Shown here: positions 1 through 7,036 of the stretch, piece after piece | Numbering within the stretch: position 1 is the first letter of the stretch | Layout of the letters: each line of letters opens with the position of its first letter | Origin: a virus | Strand: one strand, 5' to 3' | DNA length: 43,970 nt | Virus record (IMG/VR): IMGVR_UViG_3300017726_000013 | Coordinates: 1 to 43,970 of that record | The notes under the pieces: model-generated | Seen by the model: only the letters and a program-made list of their open reading frames with translations | What the model was told of the DNA's origin: nothing | Database searches by the model: none | Program-made: the position numbers and the translations under genes

Positions 1-317
1 TCAATGATGATGACTTTGTGTTTTGCAGTTGAAGAAAGCGAGACGGTCGAAGCGAAATTCTTCGCAGTATTTCTGACGGTATCGAGGAATCGTCCTTCAT
101 CGGATCCATTGATGACATAAAAATCTACTCCTAATTCATTGCAGAGTGCTTTTGCTACCGTAGTCTTTCCACACCCAGCAGGACCTGCAAGGAGCATATT
201 TGGTATCTCACCTTTATCTAGGAAGTCTTGGAAAGTCTTCTTAATATTTGTTGGTAAAATACAATCTTCAATTGTCTTGGGTCGATACTTCTCAACCCAC
301 AAAAATTCATCACGCAT
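1..317 (-). CDS. 44: gp44 sliding-clamp loader subunit, partial (C-terminus outside window)
   Basis: AAA+ ATPase of the T4-type clamp loader. With gp62 it opens the gp45 clamp and places it on primed DNA. Only the first 105 codons are present. The start reads MRDEFLWVEKYRPKTIEDCI, and the WVEKYRP motif is the standard opening of replication-factor-C-type loaders. A Walker A site GPAGCGKT lies at about residues 45-52. The reading frame is open to the window edge. The ATG at 315-317 overlaps the end of the preceding AbrB-like gene by 8 bases, so translation is probably coupled. In T4 the gene directly follows gp45; here about 2 kb of accessory genes separate the two. Identity is secure from the two motifs and the gene neighbourhood. 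The ATPase Walker B and the arginine finger cannot be checked here. Confidence 0.93.
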   Translation of the reverse strand, partial: MRDEFLWVEKYRPKTIEDCILPTNIKKTFQDFLDKGEIPNMLLAGPAGCGKTTVAKALCNELGVDFYVINGSDEGRFLDTVRNTAKNFASTVSLSSTAKHKVIII

Positions 318-459
318 TTTCTATTTTCACCAAGGTAAACGAACCATCATCATTAGGGTTCCATTCTAGCACATCACCCTCAATCCATCCAAGTTCCTCC
401 ATAAGTTCATCAGGGAAGGTTAGAATCCCATTTTCATCAACTGTCAAAGTAGTTTTCAT
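310..459 (-). CDS. Small AbrB/MazE-like (SpoVT-AbrB fold) protein, 49 aa
   Basis: A 49-residue product that reads like one swapped-hairpin DNA-binding unit: a beta strand (TLTVDENGILTFP), a short helix (DELMEELGW), a turn with the family's typical GD (IEGDVLEW), and a last strand (FTLVKIE). AbrB/MazE proteins dimerise and bind DNA as transition-state regulators or antitoxins. No toxin gene lies beside it, so an antitoxin role is not supported. The ATG at 457-459 overlaps the speD stop (ATGA), and its own end overlaps the gp44 start. It therefore belongs to the same transcript and could regulate phage or host promoters, which is inference. The fold call rests on pattern only. Confidence 0.72.
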   Translation of the reverse strand: MKTTLTVDENGILTFPDELMEELGWIEGDVLEWNPNDDGSFTLVKIENA

Positions 460-791
460 TCTAAAGGTCTTGTAAAAGTTTCAGTCTCATGACTGGTTGC
501 ACCAAGTGCATTGTACATATAACTAGCGGCAGATTCAGGGATAGTATGATCTCCACAAGTAAAGACATCACAGACTGCCATACCTTTCTCAGGCCAAGTA
601 TGTACGCTAATATGACTCTCAGCAAGGAGAGCAACAGCAGTTACACCTTGAGGATCAAACTTATGTGATTGAATCCCAAGGAGAGTGCTTTCAGACAGTG
701 TAGCAGCATTCACAAGGACATTGTGTATGTGTGCCTCATCATCTAGTAGTCCGTGTGGACATCCCTTAAGTGTGAAGAGGATATGTTTCAT
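456..791 (-). CDS. speD: S-adenosylmethionine decarboxylase proenzyme (SpeD)
   Basis: Predicted to decarboxylate S-adenosylmethionine to the aminopropyl donor used for spermidine synthesis. The 111-residue length fits the short prokaryotic class. The self-cleavage region LAESHISVHTWPE is present. Cleavage between Glu58 and Ser59 would make Ser59 the pyruvoyl group. His64 and Cys79 lie 5 and 15 residues further on, the spacing I know from the Thermotoga enzyme (Ser63, His68, Cys83). All catalytic residues are intact, so an active enzyme is likely. speD is a known cyanophage auxiliary metabolic gene; supplying polyamines for DNA packaging or host metabolism is a proposed role, not shown here. 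It overlaps DUF4385 upstream and the AbrB-like gene downstream by 4 bases each. Confidence 0.93.
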   Translation of the reverse strand: MKHILFTLKGCPHGLLDDEAHIHNVLVNAATLSESTLLGIQSHKFDPQGVTAVALLAESHISVHTWPEKGMAVCDVFTCGDHTIPESAASYMYNALGATSHETETFTRPLE

Positions 792-1252
792 TCAGATGCT
801 CTCCACTCTTTTCTCATTTTAACATACTCTACATCATATGCAGCTTTGTCTCGCACTTCCTTAAAAATAGTAGCACTTTTTGCTTTTGTATTTGTTCTCC
901 AATCGTGCTCTTGGGGTCTGACTTTACCAGACATTTTATCGTACTTCCTTCCACTGGAATGATTAGCATAGCGACGTGCTCGCGTAAAACCCATCTCCAG
1001 GAATTTCCGTGCCATGTCCATACCAATGAAGTCGCGTTCAGTCTTAAATCTACAGAACATTTGGTATATCGTATCAGCAGATTTGCGAGCAGTAGGTTCA
1101 TCTACAAATCTCCAATTAGCACATATATCGTTAGTGTAAGGGCGTACCAGTAGCACTCCTTGTTCTCCCCTTCCAATACGATAAAGTTTACGAGTCTCTG
1201 CATCTGTGAAGTCAAGCGACTTGTAATCGAGTTCATAATCAAATTCTTTCAT
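788..1252 (-). CDS. DUF4385-type conserved protein
   Basis: 154 residues with the pattern I associate with DUF4385: an N-terminal FDYELDYKSLDF, the signature RIGRGEQGVLLVRPY at about residues 26-40, a central DFIGMDMARKFLEMGFTRARRYANH at about residues 74-98, and GRKYDK. The biochemical role of the family is not known to me. The protein is mixed, with a basic, Trp-containing C-terminal half (VRPQEHDWRTNTKAKSA) that could contact nucleic acid, which is speculative. The family occurs in bacteria and in cyanophages. The gene overlaps speD by 4 bases and starts 14 bases after the 68-residue gene, so it is part of the accessory run between gp45 and gp44. It appears intact. Confidence 0.82.
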   Translation of the reverse strand: MKEFDYELDYKSLDFTDAETRKLYRIGRGEQGVLLVRPYTNDICANWRFVDEPTARKSADTIYQMFCRFKTERDFIGMDMARKFLEMGFTRARRYANHSSGRKYDKMSGKVRPQEHDWRTNTKAKSATIFKEVRDKAAYDVEYVKMRKEWRASE

Positions 1253-1266
1253 TGTGCAAAATTGGG

Positions 1267-1473
1267 TTACTTGAATCCTTTTGTTTTGTCAATGACTTCG
1301 ATGTGTGAGAGGAATGCTTTTTTATTCCACCATATAATAGCAGCATCCTGCCAGTTATCTACTACAACGTGGTCACCTGTCTTACTGAACACTTTATAGT
1401 GGTGGCGATCATAAAGTTTGTCAGAGGATACCTCAAAGTACTGAGGGTCTGTCTTTTCAATTAGGGCAGTCAT
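1267..1473 (-). CDS. Hypothetical protein, 68 aa
   Basis: I do not recognise a family. The product (starting MTALIEKTDPQYFEVSSD) is soluble-looking, with no membrane segment and no cysteine pair. It has two Trp residues in a short stretch (DNWQDAAIIWWNKK) and a beta-like centre (HYKVFSKTGDHVVVDNW), so a small alpha/beta domain is possible. The ATG at 1471-1473 overlaps the stop of the 53-residue gene (ATGA), and 14 bases separate its end from DUF4385. Coding status rests on this tight packing in the same strand and block. Confidence 0.7.
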   Translation of the reverse strand: MTALIEKTDPQYFEVSSDKLYDRHHYKVFSKTGDHVVVDNWQDAAIIWWNKKAFLSHIEVIDKTKGFK

Positions 1474-1631
1474 TTCCAGTGAATTCGATTACGATAGTTT
1501 TTGAACTTTTTAATAAGTTCTTTATGAAGAATTCCAGGATGATCAATCTGTTCACTCCTGGATATAGTGTAACTTGAAGTTCTTTCCAAGCAAGTAATGA
1601 TGTGGTCAACTTCTTGTGGGGTCAAATTCAT
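1470..1631 (-). CDS. Hypothetical protein, 53 aa
   Basis: A small gene filling the space between the oxygenase and the 68-residue gene exactly, with 4-base ATGA overlaps at both ends. The product starts MNLTPQEVDHIITCLERTSS and ends in a basic helix (KELIKKFKNYRNRIHWK). It is predicted to be largely helical and basic at the C-terminus. No family is recognised. Coding is supported by the perfect stop-start overlaps on both sides rather than by similarity. Confidence 0.68.
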   Translation of the reverse strand: MNLTPQEVDHIITCLERTSSYTISRSEQIDHPGILHKELIKKFKNYRNRIHWK

Positions 1632-2302
1632 TTACGTTTTCCTGCTTCTACTTTACTCCAGGGGGCATAGAGAGGTCCATCATAGTCTCTCTTTTTAACA
1701 CCTCTATAGTTAGTGTTAATTAATATTCTAACAGGATATTCTCTGGGACACATGCCAGTATGAACATGATTACCAGGAAAAACTACTAGTTTATTTTCTT
1801 TTGGTATTACTTGTTGTTTTTCTGTGAGAACAATGTCTTTTGGAATTTCTCCACAGAACCTCTTTTCATTATAGATGATAGTAGGAGCATCACTATCAGT
1901 AATATAAAAAATTGATGTGGTGTGTTCTCTATCACAATCAATATGAGGACCAAAGGTAATTTCCTTATCCCCACGATATGTGGTCATATCCAATCTACAT
2001 CGAATTACTTCTTTTAGATTGAATTGATGTTTGATTTTTTCATTTAGATACTTTACTTGAGAGATGTGCGATCCTTCATTAGAAAGATATGCTTCTGGTC
2101 CGTCTTCTTCATCAACAACACCAGAGGAGAATCCATAGTAAATTCTAGGATCTCCTTCACTCTCTACAGATATTCCTTTAGTAAATCCCCAAGAGTTGCT
2201 GTTTATAACTTCTCTTTGAAGAACCTTAAATTCAGATTCCTCTAAGAAATTATCAACTACAATTATCTCCTCTACCTTGGGTGTATTAAAAGGAAACATC
2301 AA
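1628..2302 (-). CDS. 2-oxoglutarate/Fe(II)-dependent oxygenase (prolyl-4-hydroxylase-like)
   Basis: Double-stranded beta-helix dioxygenase that would use iron, oxygen and 2-oxoglutarate to hydroxylate an unknown substrate. The iron triad is visible as His120-x-Asp122 (FGPHIDCDREH) and His181 (GNHVHTG). Arg192 in EYPVRILINTNY is the probable 2-oxoglutarate ligand. The spacing suits the family, and the 224-residue length is normal for a single domain. Such oxygenases are frequent in T4-like cyanophages, where substrates (protein, peptide or nucleobase) are mostly unknown. The start at 2302 overlaps the gp45 stop (ATGA), so it is coupled to the clamp gene, and its end overlaps the 53-residue gene. 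The catalytic set is complete, and activity is inferred. Confidence 0.88.
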   Translation of the reverse strand: MMFPFNTPKVEEIIVVDNFLEESEFKVLQREVINSNSWGFTKGISVESEGDPRIYYGFSSGVVDEEDGPEAYLSNEGSHISQVKYLNEKIKHQFNLKEVIRCRLDMTTYRGDKEITFGPHIDCDREHTTSIFYITDSDAPTIIYNEKRFCGEIPKDIVLTEKQQVIPKENKLVVFPGNHVHTGMCPREYPVRILINTNYRGVKKRDYDGPLYAPWSKVEAGKRK

Positions 2303-2985
2303 CCAAAAGTCGAATCAGGTTCCAAAGCAATGAAATACTTCAGATCATAGTCTTTACTAGTAAAGCGAGAGAGAAGTTTCTGTGAGACTACGACTTCATA
2401 AGTTCCAGGAATAACTTTGATGTTTTCGACTTTGAAGTTAAAGCAGAAAGTATTGGTAGTTTCACCAACAACTGCAGCATAGTCATTAGAAGTATCGTTC
2501 TTCTTATCACGAACAACCAGTTTGACAACACCGTTCTCACCAACGGCAGAGAAGTCTGGCAGTTGATAGACTGCTGCTGCTTTAAGAAGTTTGTCCAGTT
2601 GCTGAGTAGTAAGTTCAAAGCACACGTCTTCAGTGGGAAGAGTGATATCCTTGTCAGGCGGAGTCACAATGACATTAGGATCTGCAAAGAAATATTTGGA
2701 ACGAGAACGACCTTCCTTGATAACAACATATCCGTTGTTTGCAAAGTCAAGGTCAGGTTTCTGGTGCAAAGACAAACCGTTAAGAAACTGGTTTAGATCA
2801 TAGATACCAAAGTCCTGGGGAATATCTTCGTTGATGGTTGCTTCAGCAAGAATATTCTTCATCACACTGATTGTGCGAAGACTATTACCCTCTTTGAAAA
2901 GGATAGACTGATTGATCGTGCTAAAGTTCTTCAGCAGGTTAAGAGTTGAATCAGACAGGTTCATAGTGTGTGGTTTCAGTTTCAT
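2299..2985 (-). CDS. 45: gp45 sliding clamp (DNA polymerase processivity factor)
   Basis: Trimeric ring clamp that tethers the phage polymerase and, in T4, couples replication to late transcription through gp55 and gp33. The N-terminus (STLNLLKNFSTINQSILFKE) matches T4 gp45 (TTALLKNFATINSGIMLK) closely. IYDLNQFLNGLSL matches IYDLNGFLGILSL, and the end FIALEPDST matches VVALEADST. The 228 residues equal the T4 length. The first ATG at 2983-2985 overlaps the stop of the upstream gene (ATGA). The second ATG at 2962-2964 fits the T4 N-terminus better, so the first seven residues may not be translated. The clamp is expected to act with gp44/gp62 at forks and at the late promoters listed here. Confidence 0.95.
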   Translation of the reverse strand: MKLKPHTMNLSDSTLNLLKNFSTINQSILFKEGNSLRTISVMKNILAEATINEDIPQDFGIYDLNQFLNGLSLHQKPDLDFANNGYVVIKEGRSRSKYFFADPNVIVTPPDKDITLPTEDVCFELTTQQLDKLLKAAAVYQLPDFSAVGENGVVKLVVRDKKNDTSNDYAAVVGETTNTFCFNFKVENIKVIPGTYEVVVSQKLLSRFTSKDYDLKYFIALEPDSTFG

Positions 2986-3377
2986 TGGGGATAAGTTTCG
3001 CGTTTTGCATTCCTATCATTGAAATGCATTAGAAGAACAGCATAGTGCAAAATCTTCATAATGTCACGCCGTGCAGTGCCTTTCTTATCATAGCGAGAGG
3101 CATACTTGAGGATATTGGAGCGGCAGAATGCTTCTCCATCTCCACATGCTTCAATCAGGTCAAGTGTTTGAATCTTATTATCACCAGCAGAGTAGTGAGC
3201 ATTGTATGTGCCAGAGATATAATCTTGCAATTCCTTGAGGATTGTATCCTCGTCATATTTGTATCTATTGGGATCGTTGTTCATAAGAGTTTTGATCAAA
3301 AATTCATAACCGAAGTCACTATCTTGTTTATCCATTTTTAGGATTTCGTCGTAAAGCATGGACCAAGCGTTTGTCAT
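2982..3377 (-). CDS. DUF3310-like protein
   Basis: 131 residues from the ATG at 3375-3377, chosen because it starts 7 bases after the CobS-like gene. A start at 3476 would overlap that gene by 92 bases. The C-terminal half (HYSAGDNKIQTLDLIEACGDG, then AFCRSNILKYASRYDKKGTARRDIMKILHYAVLL) has the DUF3310 pattern: HY..G, IEAC, FC..N.LKY..RY.KKG...D..K..HY. In other phages this domain is sometimes labelled a nucleotide-kinase-associated domain; I do not know a proven function. The N-terminal 60 residues are acidic and helical. The gene precedes gp45 with an ATGA overlap, so it is co-translated with the clamp. Confidence 0.75.
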   Translation of the reverse strand: MTNAWSMLYDEILKMDKQDSDFGYEFLIKTLMNNDPNRYKYDEDTILKELQDYISGTYNAHYSAGDNKIQTLDLIEACGDGEAFCRSNILKYASRYDKKGTARRDIMKILHYAVLLMHFNDRNAKRETYPQ

Positions 3378-3384
3378 AATTATA

Positions 3385-4476
3385 TCAGTTCTGTGCTTCC
3401 TCGTCAATTGGCATTTGGAAATCAGCATCCACCTTATCATAGAGTTCCATGAATGCTTGCTTGGTGTCATCATCAAAACGATTCACACAGACTTCCATTG
3501 CCATCTCTTTCTTACCAAAGATTTTGAATGCACGGATGATATGAACCAGACGACGGGTGCTGATGATCTCATCTACACCACCATCATAGAAGGTCTTACG
3601 GATGATATCCGCCCAGTCCACAAGACGTTTGCAGAACTCAGGGGCAACTACATTAAGGTCGCGTGCTACACCTTCCAGGATCTTCAACTCCGTGGATGGC
3701 GTGGGGTACGCCTGCTCGAAGGTGACTGGAAATCGCTCAAGGAAGGCTTCGTTGAGCACGTTAGTTCCAATGAATCGTCCATCGTCTGAACCTTTACCTT
3801 TAGTGTTTGCGGTTGCGATGACATTGAAACCTGCACTGGGATGGACAAACTGTCCAATCTTTTTAAGGAAGACTCCATTTCCTTCAAGGATAGACTGGAG
3901 ACAGAGAATTTTATTAGAGGCAAGGTCGATCTCGTCAAGGAGCAGGACAGCTCCTCGCTGGAGTGCTTCAATGACTGGTCCATTATGCCAGACGGTTGCA
4001 CCATTGACAAGGCGGAAACCGCCAATAAGATCATCTTCATCAGTTTCGATTGTAATGTTTACACGGATAAGTTCTCGTCCGAGTTGGGCACACGCTTGTT
4101 CGACAGAAAGCGTTTTACCATTGCCCGAGAGACCCGTGATAAACGTAGGGTAGAAGAGACGGGACTGAATAATTTTTTTAATAGAGCCGAAATTGCCAAA
4201 CTGGACGAAGGTATCATCTTTTTTAGGGATAAGGTTCTGTTCAATAGCAGGCATTGCTGCAGGAGCACTATAAGTTACTTCTAGTTCCTTGACTGTTCCT
4301 TTCGTTACTTCCAAGTTCCACTTACCGCGACCAACTTTGTAATCGATGAGTTTGTTAGTGGCAGTTTGATATGCACAGTCGTTCATCGTACACCAAGCAC
4401 GAACGTCTGCAGCAGTGAACTCAGTACCGTAAAGATTTTGAAGTGAACTGATGATACCGCTTTTAGACAGACCCAT
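3385..4476 (-). CDS. cobS: CobS-like MoxR-family AAA+ ATPase
   Basis: 363-residue AAA+ ATPase of the CobS/MoxR type, usually annotated in cyanophages as a porphyrin or cobaltochelatase subunit. Residues 1-100 hold a helical domain. The Walker A site GLSGNGKT is at about 115-122, followed by the MoxR-type segment DEDDLIGGFRLV and GPVIEAL, Walker B LLLDEIDLAS at about 178-187, sensor 1 (IATANTKGKG), and an arginine-finger region (NEAFLERF). A sensor-2-like STRRLVHIIRAF follows. Host CobS works with CobT and CobN to insert cobalt; no CobN is present here. The upstream unit encodes a CobT-like VWA protein, so the pair may form a MoxR-VWA remodelling complex. A terminator and a TATAAT box separate the two genes, suggesting independent dosage. 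Cobalamin synthesis is possible but not shown. Confidence 0.85.
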   Translation of the reverse strand: MGLSKSGIISSLQNLYGTEFTAADVRAWCTMNDCAYQTATNKLIDYKVGRGKWNLEVTKGTVKELEVTYSAPAAMPAIEQNLIPKKDDTFVQFGNFGSIKKIIQSRLFYPTFITGLSGNGKTLSVEQACAQLGRELIRVNITIETDEDDLIGGFRLVNGATVWHNGPVIEALQRGAVLLLDEIDLASNKILCLQSILEGNGVFLKKIGQFVHPSAGFNVIATANTKGKGSDDGRFIGTNVLNEAFLERFPVTFEQAYPTPSTELKILEGVARDLNVVAPEFCKRLVDWADIIRKTFYDGGVDEIISTRRLVHIIRAFKIFGKKEMAMEVCVNRFDDDTKQAFMELYDKVDADFQMPIDEEAQN

Positions 4477-4496
4477 TTGATTTATTTGAACTGTAG

Positions 4497-4504
4497 TTAT
4501 TATA
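4497..4504 (-). promoter_or_regulatory. TATAAT-type promoter element upstream of the cobS-like gene
   Basis: The minus strand reads TATAATAA, a perfect -10 hexamer, 20 bases before the cobS-like ATG and just after the terminator at 4512-4534. No TTGACA-like -35 is visible at 16-18 bases, where the terminator stem lies, so this may need an activator or be a weak or middle-type promoter. The placement after a terminator supports it as the start of a new transcript. Confidence 0.45.
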
Positions 4505-4511
4505 AAGCAGA

Positions 4512-4534
4512 AAGGGGGACCATCGGACCCCCTT
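4512..4534 (-). terminator. Rho-independent-type hairpin after the 51-aa gene
   Basis: Inverted repeat with arms AAGGGGGACC (4512-4521) and GGACCCCCTT (4525-4534) around a 3-base loop. Nine of ten pairs match, with one A-A mismatch. On the minus strand it is followed by TTTCTGCTTTA, a weak U-tract. It sits between the 51-residue gene and the cobS-like gene and probably attenuates read-through. Confidence 0.65.
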
Positions 4535-4545
4535 GTGACAGATAT

Positions 4546-4701
4546 TCATGTGATTCCTCTAATCTTCTTCCATTTGTGAAACATAGCTTGCAAATGCCAT
4601 GACTGTGCCAAACTTTTTGCGCCCTCTTCCAAACGTTGAAGATCTCTCTTATCACTTGTAAACTGTTTATAATCTTCGCGCCAATTAATTTCTTTAGTCA
4701 T
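4546..4701 (-). CDS. Hypothetical protein, 51 aa
   Basis: Small gene between the CobT-like gene and the terminator. Its ATG at 4699-4701 overlaps the CobT-like stop (ATGA), and the stop is at 4546-4548. The product (MTKEINWREDYKQFTSDKRD at the start, then a helix with WHLQAMFHKWKK) is highly charged and probably all-helical. Because it is coupled to the VWA protein and ends just before the terminator, it may be a partner or adaptor of that complex, which is inference. No family is recognised. Confidence 0.65.
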   Translation of the reverse strand: MTKEINWREDYKQFTSDKRDLQRLEEGAKSLAQSWHLQAMFHKWKKIRGIT

Positions 4702-6800
4702 GCAATCAACCCTACGAACTCACCCAGAACTTTCTTATTTAGTTTCTTAGTCTTCAAAGATTTAATGAAAGCAGACTTAATCTTTGCCTTTGTAGCACCT
4801 TCATCAACATCAAACTCAGGGTCTGCTGCTAGTGATGTTGCAGACATTGCAAAGTATGCATCATACCCAGAAGTTTTAATTGTAAAACTACGATGCTTCT
4901 TCCACTCTTTCATAGTTTTAATATAATTTTCATTGTGCTCATCATTATTATGCATCTTAATAAAGGAGCTAGCGTCCCTACCCTCAAGGATACGAATACC
5001 AATAAAGTTTGTATTGGGAAAACGATCTTTCAAGTTAGTCAACAAAGTATTAGTGAACTGAAACCAACGATATCCGATGCTATAGGTTGCTCCAAGTTTA
5101 CGATCACGGATAAAAGTATTTGAACGAAGATTATTACGTCCAATATATTCTTCCTCCTCCCAAGGGCGTTTGACAACAACATGATAAGGAATATGATTTG
5201 CTTCACCATCAGTCAACACAATACACTGAACTTTTTGAATATTATGTTCTTTTTGGAAGGAGGGAAGAATCTGATGAAGAGAGATCAATGCTTCATTCAA
5301 AGGAGTGCCAGAGAGACCTAACTTCCTGGGTGTTGTCATAGTATAGGGATAACATGAATAAAATGATTCAACAACTCTCCAAAGATTAAGCATTTGCTTA
5401 TCAATATCCTTAACTTTGCTGCTTAAGAGATTCATCATAGAGAAGTCAGGGGAAACCGAAAGAAGACCCACTTCTGCCATATAGTGAGGTGGATGTTCAA
5501 CCAACTTACCATAATCACTCCAAGCAGTCTCATTCCACTCATTAGTGAATGCATACACTTCAAATGGGATATTGATTTTATTACAGAACCAAATCAAATT
5601 AAAAAGTTGTTTAATGGTGTCTTTCATAACATACCCCATTGAACCAGACCAGTCCAAAACAAATACAAGACCATGATTTTTACCATCTGCAAGGGTGGTT
5701 ACTTTCTTAAAGAGGTCTTCATTGTATTTGTATGTGTGCAGTTTAGAGCAGTCCAAAACACCAGTGCGTGAAGTAGTAGCACGAGCATAGGAATCTGCTG
5801 CCTTACGGCATTCAAACTCTTTCACCAGATAGTTCACTTCCTTTTGAGCGGACCTTTTGAAATCGATAAACCTAGATTCATCAACAGGTCCAACCTTTTC
5901 CACATACTTAGCATAAGACTCATTAATCAAGTTGTGAATATCTTCATTCTTTACAACAACAGTTTTAAGATTCACCTTTGGAATCTCAACATAATAATTT
6001 GGGCTTTGATTATCTGTGACCAAATCTTTGAGTTTACTCTGAAGAAGTTCATCAGTGGTAACTGAGGGATCTTCTACTTCCACCTCTCCAATCTCACTAC
6101 GAGATTGAACTTTCTCAGATTTTTCCTCGTATGAATCTTGCTTCTCTACTTCAGCGGTTCCCTCACCCAGGTCAGGAGACTCCTCCTTAACATCTTCACT
6201 CTGCTGTCCACCCTCAGTAGTAGGGTTAGGGGGGCAGAATACTTCTGCTTCTTTTTCCTTCTTCTCTTTACAGAACTCATACAGAACCCTAGCAGCATCT
6301 ACAGCATCGCTGAAAGTCTCAGCAGCAGAAATCATATCAATGATTTGACGTTCAGCAAAATTGAACTCAATATTATGGAAGTTACCAATCTTAAAATAAA
6401 GGTTTGCCTTATCAGCAAGATTCATCTTATCAATATCAACCTCTTCAAGTTCAAAGAAGTCGTCACTATTAAGTTCTTTATATCCACGAAAGAAAGTCTT
6501 TGACATTCCAGCATACTTACACTTCATCAACTTTTCAATACGTGCATCTTCGGTCACGTTGATAAATTGGTGAGGAACATCTTGTGGGGGATCCTCATTA
6601 GGCGTATACAGGGCATGTCCTACCTCGTGTCCGACAAGCATATCATATACAAAGTTACTTGCTTTATCCCACATAGGGAGAGTCAACACACGAGTCTTAA
6701 CGTTAAACTGTGCAGTCTCAATATTCTTGTGCTCAACCATCAGGTCCTCAGTAGCAAGCAGTTTAGCAAGTTGCGACTTGATTTCGTAGTTGACTGCCAT
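4698..6800 (-). CDS. CobT-like VWA-domain protein with N-terminal HExxH motif ('peptidase' of cyanophages)
   Basis: A 700-residue protein in three parts. The N-terminal domain carries GHEVGHALYTP at about residues 57-67, a zincin-type HExxH. NVTEDARIEKLM follows at about 81-92, where Glu84 could be the third zinc ligand; this stretch also resembles the CobT N-terminal region. Residues 180-270 are an acidic, low-complexity linker rich in E, D and S. The C-terminal VWA domain has the MIDAS motif DWSGSM at about residue 385 and VLTDGEANH near 528. CobT-type VWA proteins pair with MoxR/CobS ATPases. Here the pair is encoded in adjacent units, suggesting an ATP-driven remodelling complex; proteolysis would need the HExxH to be functional. 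A TATAAT box lies just upstream. Not recognised as truncated. Confidence 0.8.
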   Translation of the reverse strand: MAVNYEIKSQLAKLLATEDLMVEHKNIETAQFNVKTRVLTLPMWDKASNFVYDMLVGHEVGHALYTPNEDPPQDVPHQFINVTEDARIEKLMKCKYAGMSKTFFRGYKELNSDDFFELEEVDIDKMNLADKANLYFKIGNFHNIEFNFAERQIIDMISAAETFSDAVDAARVLYEFCKEKKEKEAEVFCPPNPTTEGGQQSEDVKEESPDLGEGTAEVEKQDSYEEKSEKVQSRSEIGEVEVEDPSVTTDELLQSKLKDLVTDNQSPNYYVEIPKVNLKTVVVKNEDIHNLINESYAKYVEKVGPVDESRFIDFKRSAQKEVNYLVKEFECRKAADSYARATTSRTGVLDCSKLHTYKYNEDLFKKVTTLADGKNHGLVFVLDWSGSMGYVMKDTIKQLFNLIWFCNKINIPFEVYAFTNEWNETAWSDYGKLVEHPPHYMAEVGLLSVSPDFSMMNLLSSKVKDIDKQMLNLWRVVESFYSCYPYTMTTPRKLGLSGTPLNEALISLHQILPSFQKEHNIQKVQCIVLTDGEANHIPYHVVVKRPWEEEEYIGRNNLRSNTFIRDRKLGATYSIGYRWFQFTNTLLTNLKDRFPNTNFIGIRILEGRDASSFIKMHNNDEHNENYIKTMKEWKKHRSFTIKTSGYDAYFAMSATSLAADPEFDVDEGATKAKIKSAFIKSLKTKKLNKKVLGEFVGLIA

Positions 6801-6822
6801 GTGTTCTCTTGTCTATGAGACC

Positions 6823-6828
6823 ATTATA
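6823..6828 (-). promoter_or_regulatory. TATAAT -10 element upstream of the CobT-like gene
   Basis: The minus strand reads CGTATAATGG, a perfect -10, 22 bases before the ATG at 6798-6800. It lies immediately after the T-run of the terminator at 6831-6854. A consensus -35 is not visible; the hexamer 17 bases upstream is GTGGAG, inside the hairpin. This is the same arrangement as at the cobS-like gene, which supports a shared type of early or middle promoter. Confidence 0.5.
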
Positions 6829-6830
6829 CG

Positions 6831-6854
6831 AAAAAACCCTGTGTCTCCACAGGG
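6831..6854 (-). terminator. Rho-independent terminator closing the small-gene island
   Basis: Perfect 7-bp stem, CCCTGTG (6837-6843) and CACAGGG (6848-6854), with a 4-base loop. On the minus strand it is followed by six T residues (6831-6836). A classic intrinsic terminator after the 50-residue gene, insulating the five small genes upstream from the CobT-like gene downstream. Confidence 0.85.
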
Positions 6855-6883
6855 CATTGTGCCACTAATCATGCTGTCTCCAG

Positions 6884-7036
6884 TCATTTTTTCTTTTGGT
6901 TGTATTCAATTACAATTTTTTCGTGAGTTGTAAATTTGTCAGTGCAAGTATAATGACTTGCTTCACCACCCAATATTCTGCATATGTTATCTAGTTGCAT
7001 TTCAAGTGCAAAGTTTTTGTCATTTTCAAACTTCAT
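6884..7036 (-). CDS. Hypothetical protein, 50 aa
   Basis: Last gene of the small-gene island, ending 30 bases before the terminator hairpin. The ATG at 7034-7036 overlaps the stop of the 73-residue gene (ATGA). The product starts MKFENDKNFALEMQLDNICR, contains two Cys residues (NICRILGG and HYTCTDK) and ends in a basic tail (YNQKKK). It is predicted helical. No family is recognised. Coding is supported by the overlap and the fit to the terminator. Confidence 0.62.
   Translation of the reverse strand: MKFENDKNFALEMQLDNICRILGGEASHYTCTDKFTTHEKIVIEYNQKKK

Noticed and set aside
2982-3476. Longer start (3476) for the DUF3310-like gene
   Set aside because: Would overlap the cobS-like gene by 92 bases. 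The internal ATG at 3375-3377 gives a normal 7-base gap.
3602-4153. 183-codon plus-strand frame
   Set aside because: Antisense to the cobS-like gene, which has clear Walker motifs.
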